Source of the DNA: Spirosoma profusum
GTDB lineage: Bacteria; Bacteroidota; Bacteroidia; Cytophagales; Spirosomataceae
Length of the DNA stretch: 64,000 nt
Assembly: GCF_014699005.1 (NCBI RefSeq)
Contig: NZ_JACWZY010000014.1
Span: forward strand, 118,241 to 182,240
Direction: 5' to 3'
In this document: one piece after another, positions 9,348 through 17,554 of the stretch
Numbering within the stretch: position 1 is the first letter of the stretch
Layout: each line of letters begins with the position of its first letter
Position numbers and translations under genes: made by a program
The notes under the pieces: generated by a model
Database searches by the model: none
What the model was told of the DNA's origin: nothing
The model's input: only the letters and a program-made list of their open reading frames with translations

Positions 9348-10133
9348 TTACATAAATGAACTCATCGCCGATTCATTTGCTAATTCTTCAGCGTGTTGTT
9401 TACCCAGATATTGATCGATAAAGTAGTGGGCAACGTAGAGCAAAGGCGTCAGTAAAACCGCCGTAAAGGCTTTGTACATGTAGTTGATAATCCCAACTGC
9501 CACCACCTGCGCCAGCGACCAGTTACCGAACACGTAGAAGGCAATTCCCAGCACCACAAACGAATCGATCAGTTGAGAAATAAGGGTAGACCCCGTGGCG
9601 CGAAGCCAGATTTTCCGACTGCCTGTAATTTTACGTAGCGACTGAAACACATACGCATCCAATACCTGTCCAATCAGAAACGCCGTCAACGACCCAATAA
9701 TGATACCAAGTCCCTGGCGAAAAATCATCTGAAAAGCGTTATCGATATTAATCGTATTTCCGGCGGCATCTTTCGCGTTCACATCGAGCCAGAACTGGGC
9801 AGGCGGCAACGTAGTGACGGCGTAAATAATCAGAAAACTGTAGGCAACAAAACCAGCCGTCAGAAATGAAATACGTCGTACGCCCGCTTTGCCGAAATAT
9901 TCGTTGATAATGTCGGACGTAATGAAGACAAAAGGCCAGATAACCGCTCCGGCAGTCAGGTTAAAATCCAGAACAAAATCGCTTAGCAGGTGAATCTGAG
10001 CAGGTTTTGTGCCCAGCAACGTTTCGACCGAAAAGATTTTAACCCCAATGATTTCGGCGACGAGCGCATTGGTCAGGAAAACGGCACTTAGAAAAATGTA
10101 GAGGTTCGTGCGTTTATTGGTAAAGGAAGGCAT
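9348..10133 (-). CDS. yhhQ: Queuosine precursor transporter (YhhQ/VUT family)
   Basis: 261 residues with about six membrane segments. Family signatures of the DUF165/Vut_1 transporters are visible: NALVAEIIGVKIF near the start, PFVFITSDIINEYFG in the first third, and ATGSTLISQLIDSFVVLGIAF near residue 185. YhhQ imports preQ0 or preQ1 for tRNA queuosine synthesis across the inner membrane. Length and motif order match the family. It stands alone between a terminator and a palindrome. Another queuosine-related candidate, the PTPS homologue at 16279, is 6 kb away and probably serves another pathway. Confidence 0.9.
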   Translation of the reverse strand: MPSFTNKRTNLYIFLSAVFLTNALVAEIIGVKIFSVETLLGTKPAQIHLLSDFVLDFNLTAGAVIWPFVFITSDIINEYFGKAGVRRISFLTAGFVAYSFLIIYAVTTLPPAQFWLDVNAKDAAGNTINIDNAFQMIFRQGLGIIIGSLTAFLIGQVLDAYVFQSLRKITGSRKIWLRATGSTLISQLIDSFVVLGIAFYVFGNWSLAQVVAVGIINYMYKAFTAVLLTPLLYVAHYFIDQYLGKQHAEELANESAMSSFM

Positions 10134-10181
10134 TGTGAATGAGGAGTGAATGGATAATGTCCCAAAATACGTGATTTATTT

Positions 10182-10268
10182 TTTGTCATGCTGACGAAGG
10201 AAGCATCTTAAATTTTCCTTGCTAGAACGTTGGATGACTTAAGATGCTTCCTTCGTCAGCATGACAAA
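10182..10268. repeat. 30-bp perfect inverted repeat, family D copy 1
   Basis: Arms 10182-10211 and 10239-10268 are perfect complements, with core GTCATGCTGACGAAGGAAGC. A single degenerate arm of the same unit is at 63865-63897. Similar GTCATGCTGA palindromes are, from memory, widespread in Bacteroidota. It lies between two genes on the same strand. Confidence 0.9.
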
Positions 10269-10283
10269 TAATAATAACCAGAC

Positions 10284-11693
10284 TCACTTCCGCTTATAAA
10301 CGTCGTTAACCGCCGTTTTTTCGTAAAGGCCAGCTAAACCAGGTGCACGCTGAAACAGCTTCTCTACTACGTTTTCCCGATCAATAATATAGTCGGGTGG
10401 ATCGTTTCGAAAATGGTCGAATACGTTAATGACCGATTCATAATTATCCAGATTTTTCAGGTCGTATTTGGCAAGATCCCAGTTTAGATACGGGGTGGCC
10501 AGTCGATTTTGCCGGTAAGCGCTCAAATCTTCGCCAATAATCAGAATACGCTGATTCTGGATGTTGGGCGGCAAGGGCGACTTCTGCACCTGAAGGCTAC
10601 TCAACCGTCCCAGTTCAGCCCCTGGAATCAACCCCAGCGAACCCTGATAGAACAGTAATAAAATCAGGCTGAACGCAATGATAAAACCCGTTTCGGCCAA
10701 CCAGGCTTTGCGGACGTTCTCGAAATAAAAATAGCTGAAATAGGCCATTGGGGGCACAAAACTCAGAAAAGCCATCGGTGCCAGAAACGGCATCAACCCA
10801 ATAGTCAATACGGCGGCAACGAACCAGATAACCATGATTTGCTGGACACGTTGCTGGAAATTACCGTATCGATTCCTACTGTTGAACAGACTCAGGAACC
10901 CTAATACACCCAGACCCAACGGAATCAGCAAAGACGCAATCAACGACTGAAAATCAGATAGTGAATACTGCCGCACTCGGAATACAGATGCCAATAAATT
11001 GCGGTTGAAGTCGTCGAAGCTGTCGAAGAGGTAATAGAATAAAATTGTACTGGCAACTGGAAATAAAAAACCAAATAACGACAGCGAATACTGACGGAAC
11101 GTAGCACCGGTATAAAACAGAAGCGACAAAGCCGCCCACAGAATAAATAGTGCTGAAGGCAAATAAAATAACGTAGCAATGCCGATGTAAAAGCCAACTT
11201 CAAAGACCTCGTCGGTAGCACCCCGCCGTTCCATCTGCCGAATCAACGTACCAAAAGCCAGCAGCAGGAAACTCGTAGACATCAGCACCGGCGACAGCGT
11301 CAGGCAGTCGAACGACATGTGCATGAACAGCATGTAGAAAAGCCCCGGCCAGAAGGTACGATCTGGGTACACATCGCGTGCGTTGGTCAGGTAATTGAAA
11401 TAAACGATCTGAAAGACCGATACCAATGTAGCGGCTCCGTGCAGCGCAAGGGGCGAGCGACCAAATAACGTATCGAGCCCCCAGTACACCAGCGCCGACA
11501 GTGGACTAACGCTATCCCAGATGTCGCGGTACAGTAAGTCGCCCTGACTCATTTGTTCACCCACAATCATCCAGTTCAGTTCTGGAATCAGCAGCGGAAA
11601 CGAATTCAGCAGCAAGGGCAGCCGGATAAGTACCAGCAAACCCAGCAGGCTAACGTATTGATAAGGAAAGTACGATTGAAAGAAACGTAGCAA
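10284..11693 (-). CDS. Multi-pass membrane protein of unknown function
   Basis: 469 residues with about ten hydrophobic segments, the first at residues 13-33 and the last near 345-365. After these comes a soluble C-terminal domain of about 110 residues with a beta-alpha start (NQRILIIGEDLSAYRQNRLATPYLN cut into two parts by a turn) and a FDHFRNDPPDYIIDRENVV segment. The topology and the EQMSQGDLLYRDIWDSVSP motif in the first loop recall polyprenol-dependent glycosyltransferase-like (GT-C) proteins and the Bacteroidota family annotated as DUF6427. I cannot see a firm catalytic motif, so I do not assign a reaction. The upstream side is a family C repeat. Confidence 0.6.
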   Translation of the reverse strand: MLRFFQSYFPYQYVSLLGLLVLIRLPLLLNSFPLLIPELNWMIVGEQMSQGDLLYRDIWDSVSPLSALVYWGLDTLFGRSPLALHGAATLVSVFQIVYFNYLTNARDVYPDRTFWPGLFYMLFMHMSFDCLTLSPVLMSTSFLLLAFGTLIRQMERRGATDEVFEVGFYIGIATLFYLPSALFILWAALSLLFYTGATFRQYSLSLFGFLFPVASTILFYYLFDSFDDFNRNLLASVFRVRQYSLSDFQSLIASLLIPLGLGVLGFLSLFNSRNRYGNFQQRVQQIMVIWFVAAVLTIGLMPFLAPMAFLSFVPPMAYFSYFYFENVRKAWLAETGFIIAFSLILLLFYQGSLGLIPGAELGRLSSLQVQKSPLPPNIQNQRILIIGEDLSAYRQNRLATPYLNWDLAKYDLKNLDNYESVINVFDHFRNDPPDYIIDRENVVEKLFQRAPGLAGLYEKTAVNDVYKRK

Positions 11694-11705
11694 AACGAGT
11701 CGGTA

Positions 11706-11796
11706 GTTAGTAGTCGACAGTCGAGAGTCACCAGTCGTTAGTCGATTTTCACTTTCCTGACGACTGGTGACTCTCGACCGATGACTGGCAACTAAT
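11706..11796. repeat. Palindromic intergenic repeat, family C variant
   Basis: Arms GAGAGTCACCAGTCGTTAGTCG and CGACTGGTGACTCTCGACCG pair around a 16-nt centre. It fills part of the 260-bp gap between two divergent genes. The rest of the gap (11797-11953) shows no clear promoter. Confidence 0.8.
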
Positions 11797-11953
11797 TCCG
11801 TAAAATTAAGGTCAATTTCGGCAGAACGGAAAATTGAGCGGATATTTGCAAACGAAGAAATAGACGAACAGTATTGATCGTTAACAGGCGATACGTTGAC
11901 TTGAACTATTCGGTTAATCTATCGTTGAATTAATACGTAGTATTTTAAAGAAT

Positions 11954-12331
11954 ATGGAATCGAAACGACAGCAGAAAGTAGCGCGGCAGATACAGAAAGA
12001 TCTAAGTGAAATTTTTCAGCGCGAGGTCCCGCATTTGTTCAACGGCGCGTTTATCACCGTCACTAATGTGCGCGTTTCGCCCGATTTGAGCGTAGCACGC
12101 GTGTACCTAAGTTTTCTGGCTACGAAAAACAAACAGTTGCTGCTCGAAACGATTCAGGAAAAAGGCAAAACAATTCGTCAGCACCTCGGCGACCGCGTCC
12201 GGCATCAGCTACGTATCGTTCCTGAACTAAGTTTCTACCTCGACGATACCGCCGAATACGCCGACAAAATGGACAAACTCTTCGCTGGCCTGGAAATTCC
12301 GCCCGCACCGGAAGAAGAAGACAAAGAGTGA
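11954..12331 (+). CDS. rbfA: 30S ribosome-binding factor A
   Basis: 125 residues, the normal length. RbfA signatures are QQKVARQIQKDLSEIFQRE at the N-terminus, the VTNVRVSPDLSVARVYLSF strand-turn-strand of the KH-like fold, and LRIVPELSFYLDDTAEYADKMDKLF near the end, where the conserved P-E-L-x-F-x-x-D is seen. It binds the 30S subunit during late maturation of 16S rRNA. The last codons and stop (AAAGAGTGA) merge into a family E repeat. It lies 86 nt before the lolE-like permease on the same strand, so co-transcription is likely. Confidence 0.95.
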   Translation: MESKRQQKVARQIQKDLSEIFQREVPHLFNGAFITVTNVRVSPDLSVARVYLSFLATKNKQLLLETIQEKGKTIRQHLGDRVRHQLRIVPELSFYLDDTAEYADKMDKLFAGLEIPPAPEEEDKE

Positions 12332-12413
12332 AACCAGTTCGCCGGAGCGGAGCAAAGAGCGAAAAAGCAGCTCTTCTGCTCACTCTTTCGCTTATTCACT
12401 CTTTCGCTCTTTA
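12323..12413. repeat. Imperfect palindrome, family E copy 1
   Basis: AAAGAGCGAAAAAGCAG pairs imperfectly with CTCACTCTTTCGCTTATTCACTCTTTCGCTCTTT. A cleaner copy is at 44287-44387. The element begins inside the last codons of rbfA and ends 4 nt before the next ATG. Confidence 0.7.
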
Positions 12414-12417
12414 ACGA

Positions 12418-13623
12418 ATGAATCTCCCCTCCTTTATTGCCCGGCGGTATTTTTTCTCCCGGAAGAAACGCAGTTTTATCAGTTGGCTTTCGACTCTCTC
12501 GATGCTTGGCGTGGGGGTGGGTACGATGGCGCTGGTGGTAGTGTTGTCGGTGTTCAACGGGATGGAGGAACTGAACCGGGAAATTTTCAAGACGTTCGAA
12601 GCGGACATGACCGTTTTGCCGAAAGAGGGAAAACGGTTTAAGGCATCGGCGGCTTTGATCAATAAATTGCGTGAAGTAGACGGCGTACAACTGTTAACAT
12701 CTGTAGCTCAGGACAATGCCTTGGCCCGTTATGCAAATGGAACCACCGTCATAAAGCTGAAAGGCGTGGACGACAGCTACTTAAAGCGCAAACAACTTGA
12801 TTCGTCCATGCTCGAAGGACGAATGCTGCTGAATCGGGATGGCGTTAATTATGCGATTGTGGCTGAGGGAGTTCGGCACGATTTAGGCATTTCACCGATC
12901 GATATTCTGACTCCACTCGAAGTGTTGTACCCGCAAGGCGACAAGTCATTTAACGTACTGAATCCTGATGCCTTCAATCGCGAATCGCTGACGGTTTCCG
13001 GCGTTTTCTTTATCGAATCGCGCTACGATAATTTCGTACTGGCTCCCCTTGACGTAGCACGAACCTTATTTGGCTACATTTCCGACGACGTAACGAGTCT
13101 TGAAATACAACTGAAACCGGGCACTAACGAAGAAATCGCCAAGCAGGCACTTCAGGAAGCGGCTGGTAATGAATTGAATGTTCAGAGCCGCGATGACCTG
13201 AATACCGATCTATACCGAACGATACGTATCGAAAAGTTTCTGGTGGCTCTGGCGCTTTCGTTCATTATTCTGGTAGCGTCGGTCAACATATTTTTCTCCT
13301 TATCGATGCTGGTCATTGAAAAGAAGGCCGACATTCAGATTTTGTACGCGTTGGGCGCTACGCGGGGAATGGTACGTCGAATTTTCCTGATAGAAGGCGC
13401 ATTAATTGCCGTGTTGGGGGCCGTAACGGGGTTAATATTAGGAATTGTCATTTGCCTTGCTCAGGAAAAATACGGCTTTATTGGCATGGGTACCGTCAGT
13501 TCAATTATCGATGCCTATCCCGTTAAACTCGACACCAGCGATATTGCTATGACGGGGATTCTGGTAATCCTGATTACCGTATTGACATCCTGGCTGCCTG
13601 CTCAACGAGCTGCCAGAATGTAG
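12418..13623 (+). CDS. LolC/LolE-type ABC transporter permease
   Basis: 401 residues. It opens with FIARRYFFSRKKRSFISWLS, the cytoplasmic entry typical of lipoprotein-releasing permeases. Next come one membrane segment (residues 24-44), the MacB-like periplasmic domain, and three C-terminal segments of the FtsX domain (about 275-300, 325-355, 370-392), including KADIQILYALGATRGMVRRIF. The protein should sit in the inner membrane and, with a LolD ATPase not in this window, extract lipoproteins for the outer membrane. LolC and LolE cannot be distinguished. The stop codon lies within the stem of the terminator that follows. Confidence 0.85.
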   Translation: MNLPSFIARRYFFSRKKRSFISWLSTLSMLGVGVGTMALVVVLSVFNGMEELNREIFKTFEADMTVLPKEGKRFKASAALINKLREVDGVQLLTSVAQDNALARYANGTTVIKLKGVDDSYLKRKQLDSSMLEGRMLLNRDGVNYAIVAEGVRHDLGISPIDILTPLEVLYPQGDKSFNVLNPDAFNRESLTVSGVFFIESRYDNFVLAPLDVARTLFGYISDDVTSLEIQLKPGTNEEIAKQALQEAAGNELNVQSRDDLNTDLYRTIRIEKFLVALALSFIILVASVNIFFSLSMLVIEKKADIQILYALGATRGMVRRIFLIEGALIAVLGAVTGLILGIVICLAQEKYGFIGMGTVSSIIDAYPVKLDTSDIAMTGILVILITVLTSWLPAQRAARM

Positions 13624-13664
13624 CAAAGGCCCCGACAGGCTCTGGCTGTCGGGGCCTTTGCTAC
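13620..13664. terminator. 19-bp perfect hairpin, family H copy 1, bidirectional terminator
   Basis: Arms 13620-13638 and 13646-13664 (core AAAGGCCCCGACAG) with loop GCTCTGG. It lies between converging genes and contains the TAG stop of the permease. A second copy at 23611-23641 has the reverse-complement loop CCAGAGC, so the same element sits there in the other orientation. Confidence 0.85.
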
Positions 13665-13667
13665 CTA

Positions 13668-14885
13668 TCACCAACTTGTCTTTTTATAGCCTACTGTTGC
13701 GTAGTAAAGAATAAAGGCAAAGAGAGGAAGTAGCAGACCGTAAGACATTTTAGGGCTGATATGGTCGAATAAATAACCGTGTAATGGTGGCAGTAAGGCA
13801 CCACCCGCAATGGCCATAATGAGCAGAGCCGACCCAATCTTTGTAAATTTCCCTAGCCGATCCAACGCTAATGGCCAGATGGCAGGCCAGGTCGGGGCGA
13901 TGGCAAAACCAAGCAGAGCAATGCACAGAATAGAATTAAAACCATCGGTGAGTAAAGCGCCAAACGTTAGAATTATCGCCAGAATCATACCATAACGTAG
14001 CGCGTTCTGCTGCGAAATCCAACGCGGAATGGCTAGAATACCGAGCAAATAACCCGCCAGCAAACCGTAAAGCGTGTATTCAGTAAAATACTTGGCTTCG
14101 TCATTCCCGAATCCAATGGCTTTACCATAGTTAATAATCGTATCGCCAGAAATCACTTCGGCTCCAACATAGCAAAATAGCGCAATTACACCCAGAACCA
14201 GATTCGGGAACTGCCATACGCTCGTGTGCGACGTAGCATCGGCAGGTGAATCGTCTTGTTCTTCAGATACTTCAGGTAAATTGGATAGTCGGATTAGACC
14301 AGCTAACAGCACCAGAATTCCTGTTAAAATCAGATAGGGAGTAACAACTTTCTCTAAGCTTTGAGGGCCTACAGCAACGCTGGCACCTGTCAGTAATAAA
14401 CTGCCGAAAACGCGCTGACTAATGATACCGGCCAGTTTGTTCGCAATACCCATAAAGCTGATTCGCTGGGCGGCACTCTCGCGAGGGCCGAGAATCGTTG
14501 CATACGGGTTAGACGCTGTTTGCAACACCGTAAGGCCAACGCCAATGAGAAACAGACCAACCAGAAACAGCGGATACGAAAACGCGCGTGCTGCTGGCAC
14601 AAATACCAACGTACCGACCGCCATAACTAGTAATCCCAGCGACATGCCATTCTTAAAACCTGTCCGTTTCAGCACTGCCGACGATGGAATCGCCATCAAG
14701 GTATACGAGATAAAGAATGCAGAAGCAACAAGGCTTGAACCAACCGTGCTTAGATTAAAAGCCTGTTTAAAAAAGGCCATTAATACGCTGTTGGTCCAGG
14801 TTACGAAACCGAAAACAAAAAAGAGGGCACCGATAATAAGTAGCGGACCGGTGTAATTCTGGGTTTTAGGAGGGGCAGAAATCAT
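13668..14885 (-). CDS. FucP/GluP-family sugar:proton MFS transporter
   Basis: 405 residues with twelve predicted membrane segments. It carries family marks of the L-fucose and glucose/galactose permeases: FFVFGFVTWTNSVLMAFFKQAF in the first helix pair, TVLQTASNPYATILGPRESAAQR in helix 5 (the NPY and A-x-R elements) and FAIAPTWPAIWPLALDRLG in the second half. It probably imports a neutral hexose or fucose using the proton gradient. There is no sugar-catabolic partner next to it. The start codon is separated from a family A repeat by only a few bases, with the same 20-nt context found ahead of dnaE. Confidence 0.85.
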   Translation of the reverse strand: MISAPPKTQNYTGPLLIIGALFFVFGFVTWTNSVLMAFFKQAFNLSTVGSSLVASAFFISYTLMAIPSSAVLKRTGFKNGMSLGLLVMAVGTLVFVPAARAFSYPLFLVGLFLIGVGLTVLQTASNPYATILGPRESAAQRISFMGIANKLAGIISQRVFGSLLLTGASVAVGPQSLEKVVTPYLILTGILVLLAGLIRLSNLPEVSEEQDDSPADATSHTSVWQFPNLVLGVIALFCYVGAEVISGDTIINYGKAIGFGNDEAKYFTEYTLYGLLAGYLLGILAIPRWISQQNALRYGMILAIILTFGALLTDGFNSILCIALLGFAIAPTWPAIWPLALDRLGKFTKIGSALLIMAIAGGALLPPLHGYLFDHISPKMSYGLLLPLFAFILYYATVGYKKTSW

Positions 14886-14888
14886 TGT

Positions 14889-14931
14889 CTGAACCGGGAT
14901 TTATCAGATTAACGGATTTATCTGATTTTGT
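14889..14931. repeat. Family A repeat, single arm upstream of the FucP-like gene
   Basis: TGAACCGGGATTTATCAGATT-type half element. It immediately precedes (minus strand) the ATG of the FucP-like gene. Complete palindromic copies are at 39692, 43232 and 57375, and another half copy is at 51683. Confidence 0.85.
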
Positions 14932-14973
14932 TGAATAGTCAAAGTTGCAAACTTAATCTTTTTTCATCCCGTT

Positions 14974-16080
14974 TCAGAAATTCCACCAGACTGTTCTTGG
15001 ATACGTCGAATTCAGGACAATCGGTTCGCCAATTTTGGGTGTTGCTACATCTAACCCCACTTCGTTCGCTTTTTTCAGGAGTCGCTGAATGGGTTCATTC
15101 CAGGCGTGCATGGCAAGCGAAAATTTCGCCCAGTGAACCGGCAATACCGTTCGTGCCCGCAAATCCTGCGCGGCTACGGCCACTTCTTCCGGAAACATGT
15201 GAATATTAGGCCAGTCTCTGCCGTATTGACCACATTCGAGAATCGCCAGGTCGAACGGGCCGTATTTATCGCCGATCTCCTGAAAATGATTGCCGTATCC
15301 CGAATCGCCACCCAGAAAGAGATTGTAACCATGTAATTTCAGTACATAAGCCGTCCAGAGTGTTTTTCCACGTGCGAAACTACGTCCTGAAAAATGGCGA
15401 GCCGGTACTGCCGTGAGGTGAATATCAGATGATACGGCCTGACCTTCCGACCAATCGAACTCCACAATCTGATTAGCAGGAACGCCCCAGCGTTCGAGGT
15501 GAGCACCGACACCCAGCGCCGTATAGAATTTTTTAACCTTCGGAATTAGCTTTGTAATCGTCTTATAATCAAGGTGGTCGTAGTGGTCGTGAGAAAGAAT
15601 CAACATGTCAATATTCGGCATATCATCGACATCGTATACATCAGAACCGGCAAATGATCCACCAAAAAACGACACAGGCGACGCGTTTCCACTGAAAACC
15701 GGGTCAATAAGCAACGTAACGCCCTTCGATTTGATAAGGTACGACGAGTGTCCGAACCAGACAATTGTAGGTTTATCATCAGGAAGTGCTTTGAGATCGG
15801 TTTTTACAGAGGGTAGCGGTAACGGTGGAATGTTGTTTTTGTCTTTATGAAAAAAGTCGTTCATCATCGTCATGTACGACGCTTCTTCACGCATCACCGC
15901 CGTCTTCTCCAGATTCTGGAAAACCCCATCGCGGTAGTTGGGTGAGTGTTCAATACGTTGAAGTCGGGTGGTGGTAGGATTGCTGCCAAAAACTGCCTGT
16001 TGCATAAAAATTAACGTAGCGCCAGCCAGACCAATAAGAATCAATAATGTAATGAACATGGTTTTTCGAATGCGTTTCAT
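14974..16080 (-). CDS. MBL-fold hydrolase, NAPE-PLD-like
   Basis: 368 residues. An N-terminal membrane anchor or signal (residues 8-28) precedes a metallo-beta-lactamase domain with the H-x-H-x-D-H motif HDHYDH (164-169), the HFSGRS stretch, the GDSGYG metal-ligand motif and a C-terminal VLPVHWAKF with a conserved histidine. This pattern fits the family of N-acyl-phosphatidylethanolamine phospholipase D and bacterial relatives, which cleave phosphodiesters such as lipids. The substrate is unknown. It faces the envelope through its N-terminal anchor. It is divergent from the pterin pair, with a 198-bp gap. Confidence 0.82.
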   Translation of the reverse strand: MKRIRKTMFITLLILIGLAGATLIFMQQAVFGSNPTTTRLQRIEHSPNYRDGVFQNLEKTAVMREEASYMTMMNDFFHKDKNNIPPLPLPSVKTDLKALPDDKPTIVWFGHSSYLIKSKGVTLLIDPVFSGNASPVSFFGGSFAGSDVYDVDDMPNIDMLILSHDHYDHLDYKTITKLIPKVKKFYTALGVGAHLERWGVPANQIVEFDWSEGQAVSSDIHLTAVPARHFSGRSFARGKTLWTAYVLKLHGYNLFLGGDSGYGNHFQEIGDKYGPFDLAILECGQYGRDWPNIHMFPEEVAVAAQDLRARTVLPVHWAKFSLAMHAWNEPIQRLLKKANEVGLDVATPKIGEPIVLNSTYPRTVWWNF

Positions 16081-16278
16081 GGGGGCAAAACGGAGTGCTT
16101 CTTTCTCTAGTTCCCTGATATGTTGCTGAGTAGATAAGTGGGAACAATACCGGATAAGCGGGTGTTATAGCTCTAACCGACTCAAAAGAGCGATTTGGCT
16201 ACTCGCTCTGCTGTCTACGCTGTGTTGTACACATACTTTGTAACGACAGGTTGACTGGTATTTTTTCGATTCGTTTTT

Positions 16279-16740
16279 ATGGAGACTTCCAATCTGGATG
16301 TTCCTCGGACGGACACCAATAAGGGCACTGCCCCGAGGGTTGCCGTGTTTCGGAAGGAACATTTTAATGCCGCACACCGCCTGAACAATCCGAACTGGTC
16401 AGACGAAAAAAACGTGCGTGTGTACGGGAAATGCAATAATCCGCACTTTCATGGGCACAATTACGAATTAATTGTGCAGGTGGTCGGGCCGATTAATCCC
16501 GAAACAGGGTACGTCATTGACATGAAATATCTGGGCGACCTGATGAAAGAGCATGTCATTGAACGATTCGACCATAAAAACCTCAACCTCGACACGGTAG
16601 AATTCGCCGACCTGAATCCCTCGGCCGAAAACATTGCCATCGTCATTTACACTATTTTACGTACCCATCTAAGCGAAAACTTAGAGCTTAAAATCAGATT
16701 GTATGAAACTGAACGGAACTTCGTCGAATACCCCGTCTAA
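16279..16740 (+). CDS. 6-pyruvoyl-tetrahydropterin synthase homologue (PTPS/QueD family)
   Basis: 153 residues. Zinc ligands are His33 (FNAAHRL), His58 and His60 (HFHGHNY); the catalytic Cys52 is in GKCNNPH, and an ETERNFVEYP tail supplies the pterin-binding glutamate. The spacing C-N-N-P-x-x-H-G-H-N-Y matches eukaryotic-type PTPS. With folE overlapping downstream, I favour dihydroneopterin-triphosphate conversion to 6-pyruvoyl-tetrahydropterin (tetrahydrobiopterin route). The QueD alternative, carboxytetrahydropterin for queuosine, is possible. The last 38 bp overlap the start of folE. Confidence 0.88.
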   Translation: METSNLDVPRTDTNKGTAPRVAVFRKEHFNAAHRLNNPNWSDEKNVRVYGKCNNPHFHGHNYELIVQVVGPINPETGYVIDMKYLGDLMKEHVIERFDHKNLNLDTVEFADLNPSAENIAIVIYTILRTHLSENLELKIRLYETERNFVEYPV

Positions 16741-17461
16741 CGGCCGAGCTTTGGATGGTAATCATCAAAACGGTCATTCTTTAAACGGGCACCAGCACGA
16801 CGAACTGGTGGATGAAATCGGCGATGCGCATGGTGCTACGTCCATTGATACACCTATGCGCCCCGACGCATTCGCGATGGACGATGACTTCAAAATCGAT
16901 TTGATCGAGGAGCACTTTCGCGAAATTATGAACATTCTGGGCCTCGACCTGACCGACGATAGCCTGAAAGGATCGCCCCGACGGGTTGCCAAAATGTACG
17001 TGAAAGAAGTGTTTAGCGGACTAAATCCGGCCAATAAACCCAAGCCAACGTTATTCGAAAATAAGTTTCGGTATAATGAGATGCTTGTTGAGAAAGACAT
17101 TACGGTACAGACGTACTGCGAACATCATTTTGTGCCCATCCTCGGTAAAGCACACGTAGCATACATTTCGAGCGGTAAAGTAATTGGACTGTCGAAATTG
17201 AACCGGATTGTCGAATATTTCTGTAAACGTCCACAAGTTCAGGAACGACTAACGGTACAAATTGCCGACGAACTCAAGCGTGTACTCGAAACCGACGACG
17301 TAGCAGTCATCATCGACGCCAAACACTTATGCGTTTCGACGCGCGGTGTACATGATGTGAACAGCTCAACCATTACGTCATCATACAGCGGCAAATTCGC
17401 AGAAGAGGCTACGCGTCAGGAACTGCTCCGCTACGTTAGCCAACCGGGTGTGACGATATAA
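16703..17461 (+). CDS. folE: GTP cyclohydrolase I
   Basis: 252 residues, longer than the usual about 190-220 because of a polar N-terminal tail of about 60 residues rich in His, Asn and Gly. The catalytic core is complete: TYCEHHFVP (Cys139, His141, His142), GLSKLNRIVEYFCKRPQVQER, and HLCVSTRGV (Cys210), so zinc binding is intact. It opens GTP to dihydroneopterin triphosphate, the substrate for the PTPS encoded just upstream. The ATG overlaps the PTPS frame by 38 bp, which suggests translational coupling. The tail may be disordered or bind metal; that is a guess. Confidence 0.93.
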   Translation: MKLNGTSSNTPSNGRALDGNHQNGHSLNGHQHDELVDEIGDAHGATSIDTPMRPDAFAMDDDFKIDLIEEHFREIMNILGLDLTDDSLKGSPRRVAKMYVKEVFSGLNPANKPKPTLFENKFRYNEMLVEKDITVQTYCEHHFVPILGKAHVAYISSGKVIGLSKLNRIVEYFCKRPQVQERLTVQIADELKRVLETDDVAVIIDAKHLCVSTRGVHDVNSSTITSSYSGKFAEEATRQELLRYVSQPGVTI

Positions 17462-17464
17462 AAA

Positions 17465-17548
17465 AGTTATAGTGTTATAAAGTTGAAGGGTTGTAAAGTT
17501 GGATGAAATGCTCACCAACGTTACAACCCTACTACTTTTTAACGTGAT
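17465..17548. repeat. Imperfect inverted repeat after folE
   Basis: GTTATAAAGTTGAAGGGTTGTAA pairs with TTACAACCCTACTACTTTTTAACGTGATAAC. It occupies the whole gap between the converging folE and aldehyde dehydrogenase genes. Only one copy was found here. Confidence 0.65.
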
Positions 17549-17554
17549 AACGTA

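Noticed and set aside
12235..12690. Minus-strand frame crossing rbfA and the lolE-like gene
   Set aside because: It crosses a palindromic repeat and two good genes; composition is not protein-like.
16081..16278. Promoter with ATACTTTG upstream of the PTPS gene
   Set aside because: The element is one base short of TAnnTTTG and a TTG at proper spacing was not convincing.
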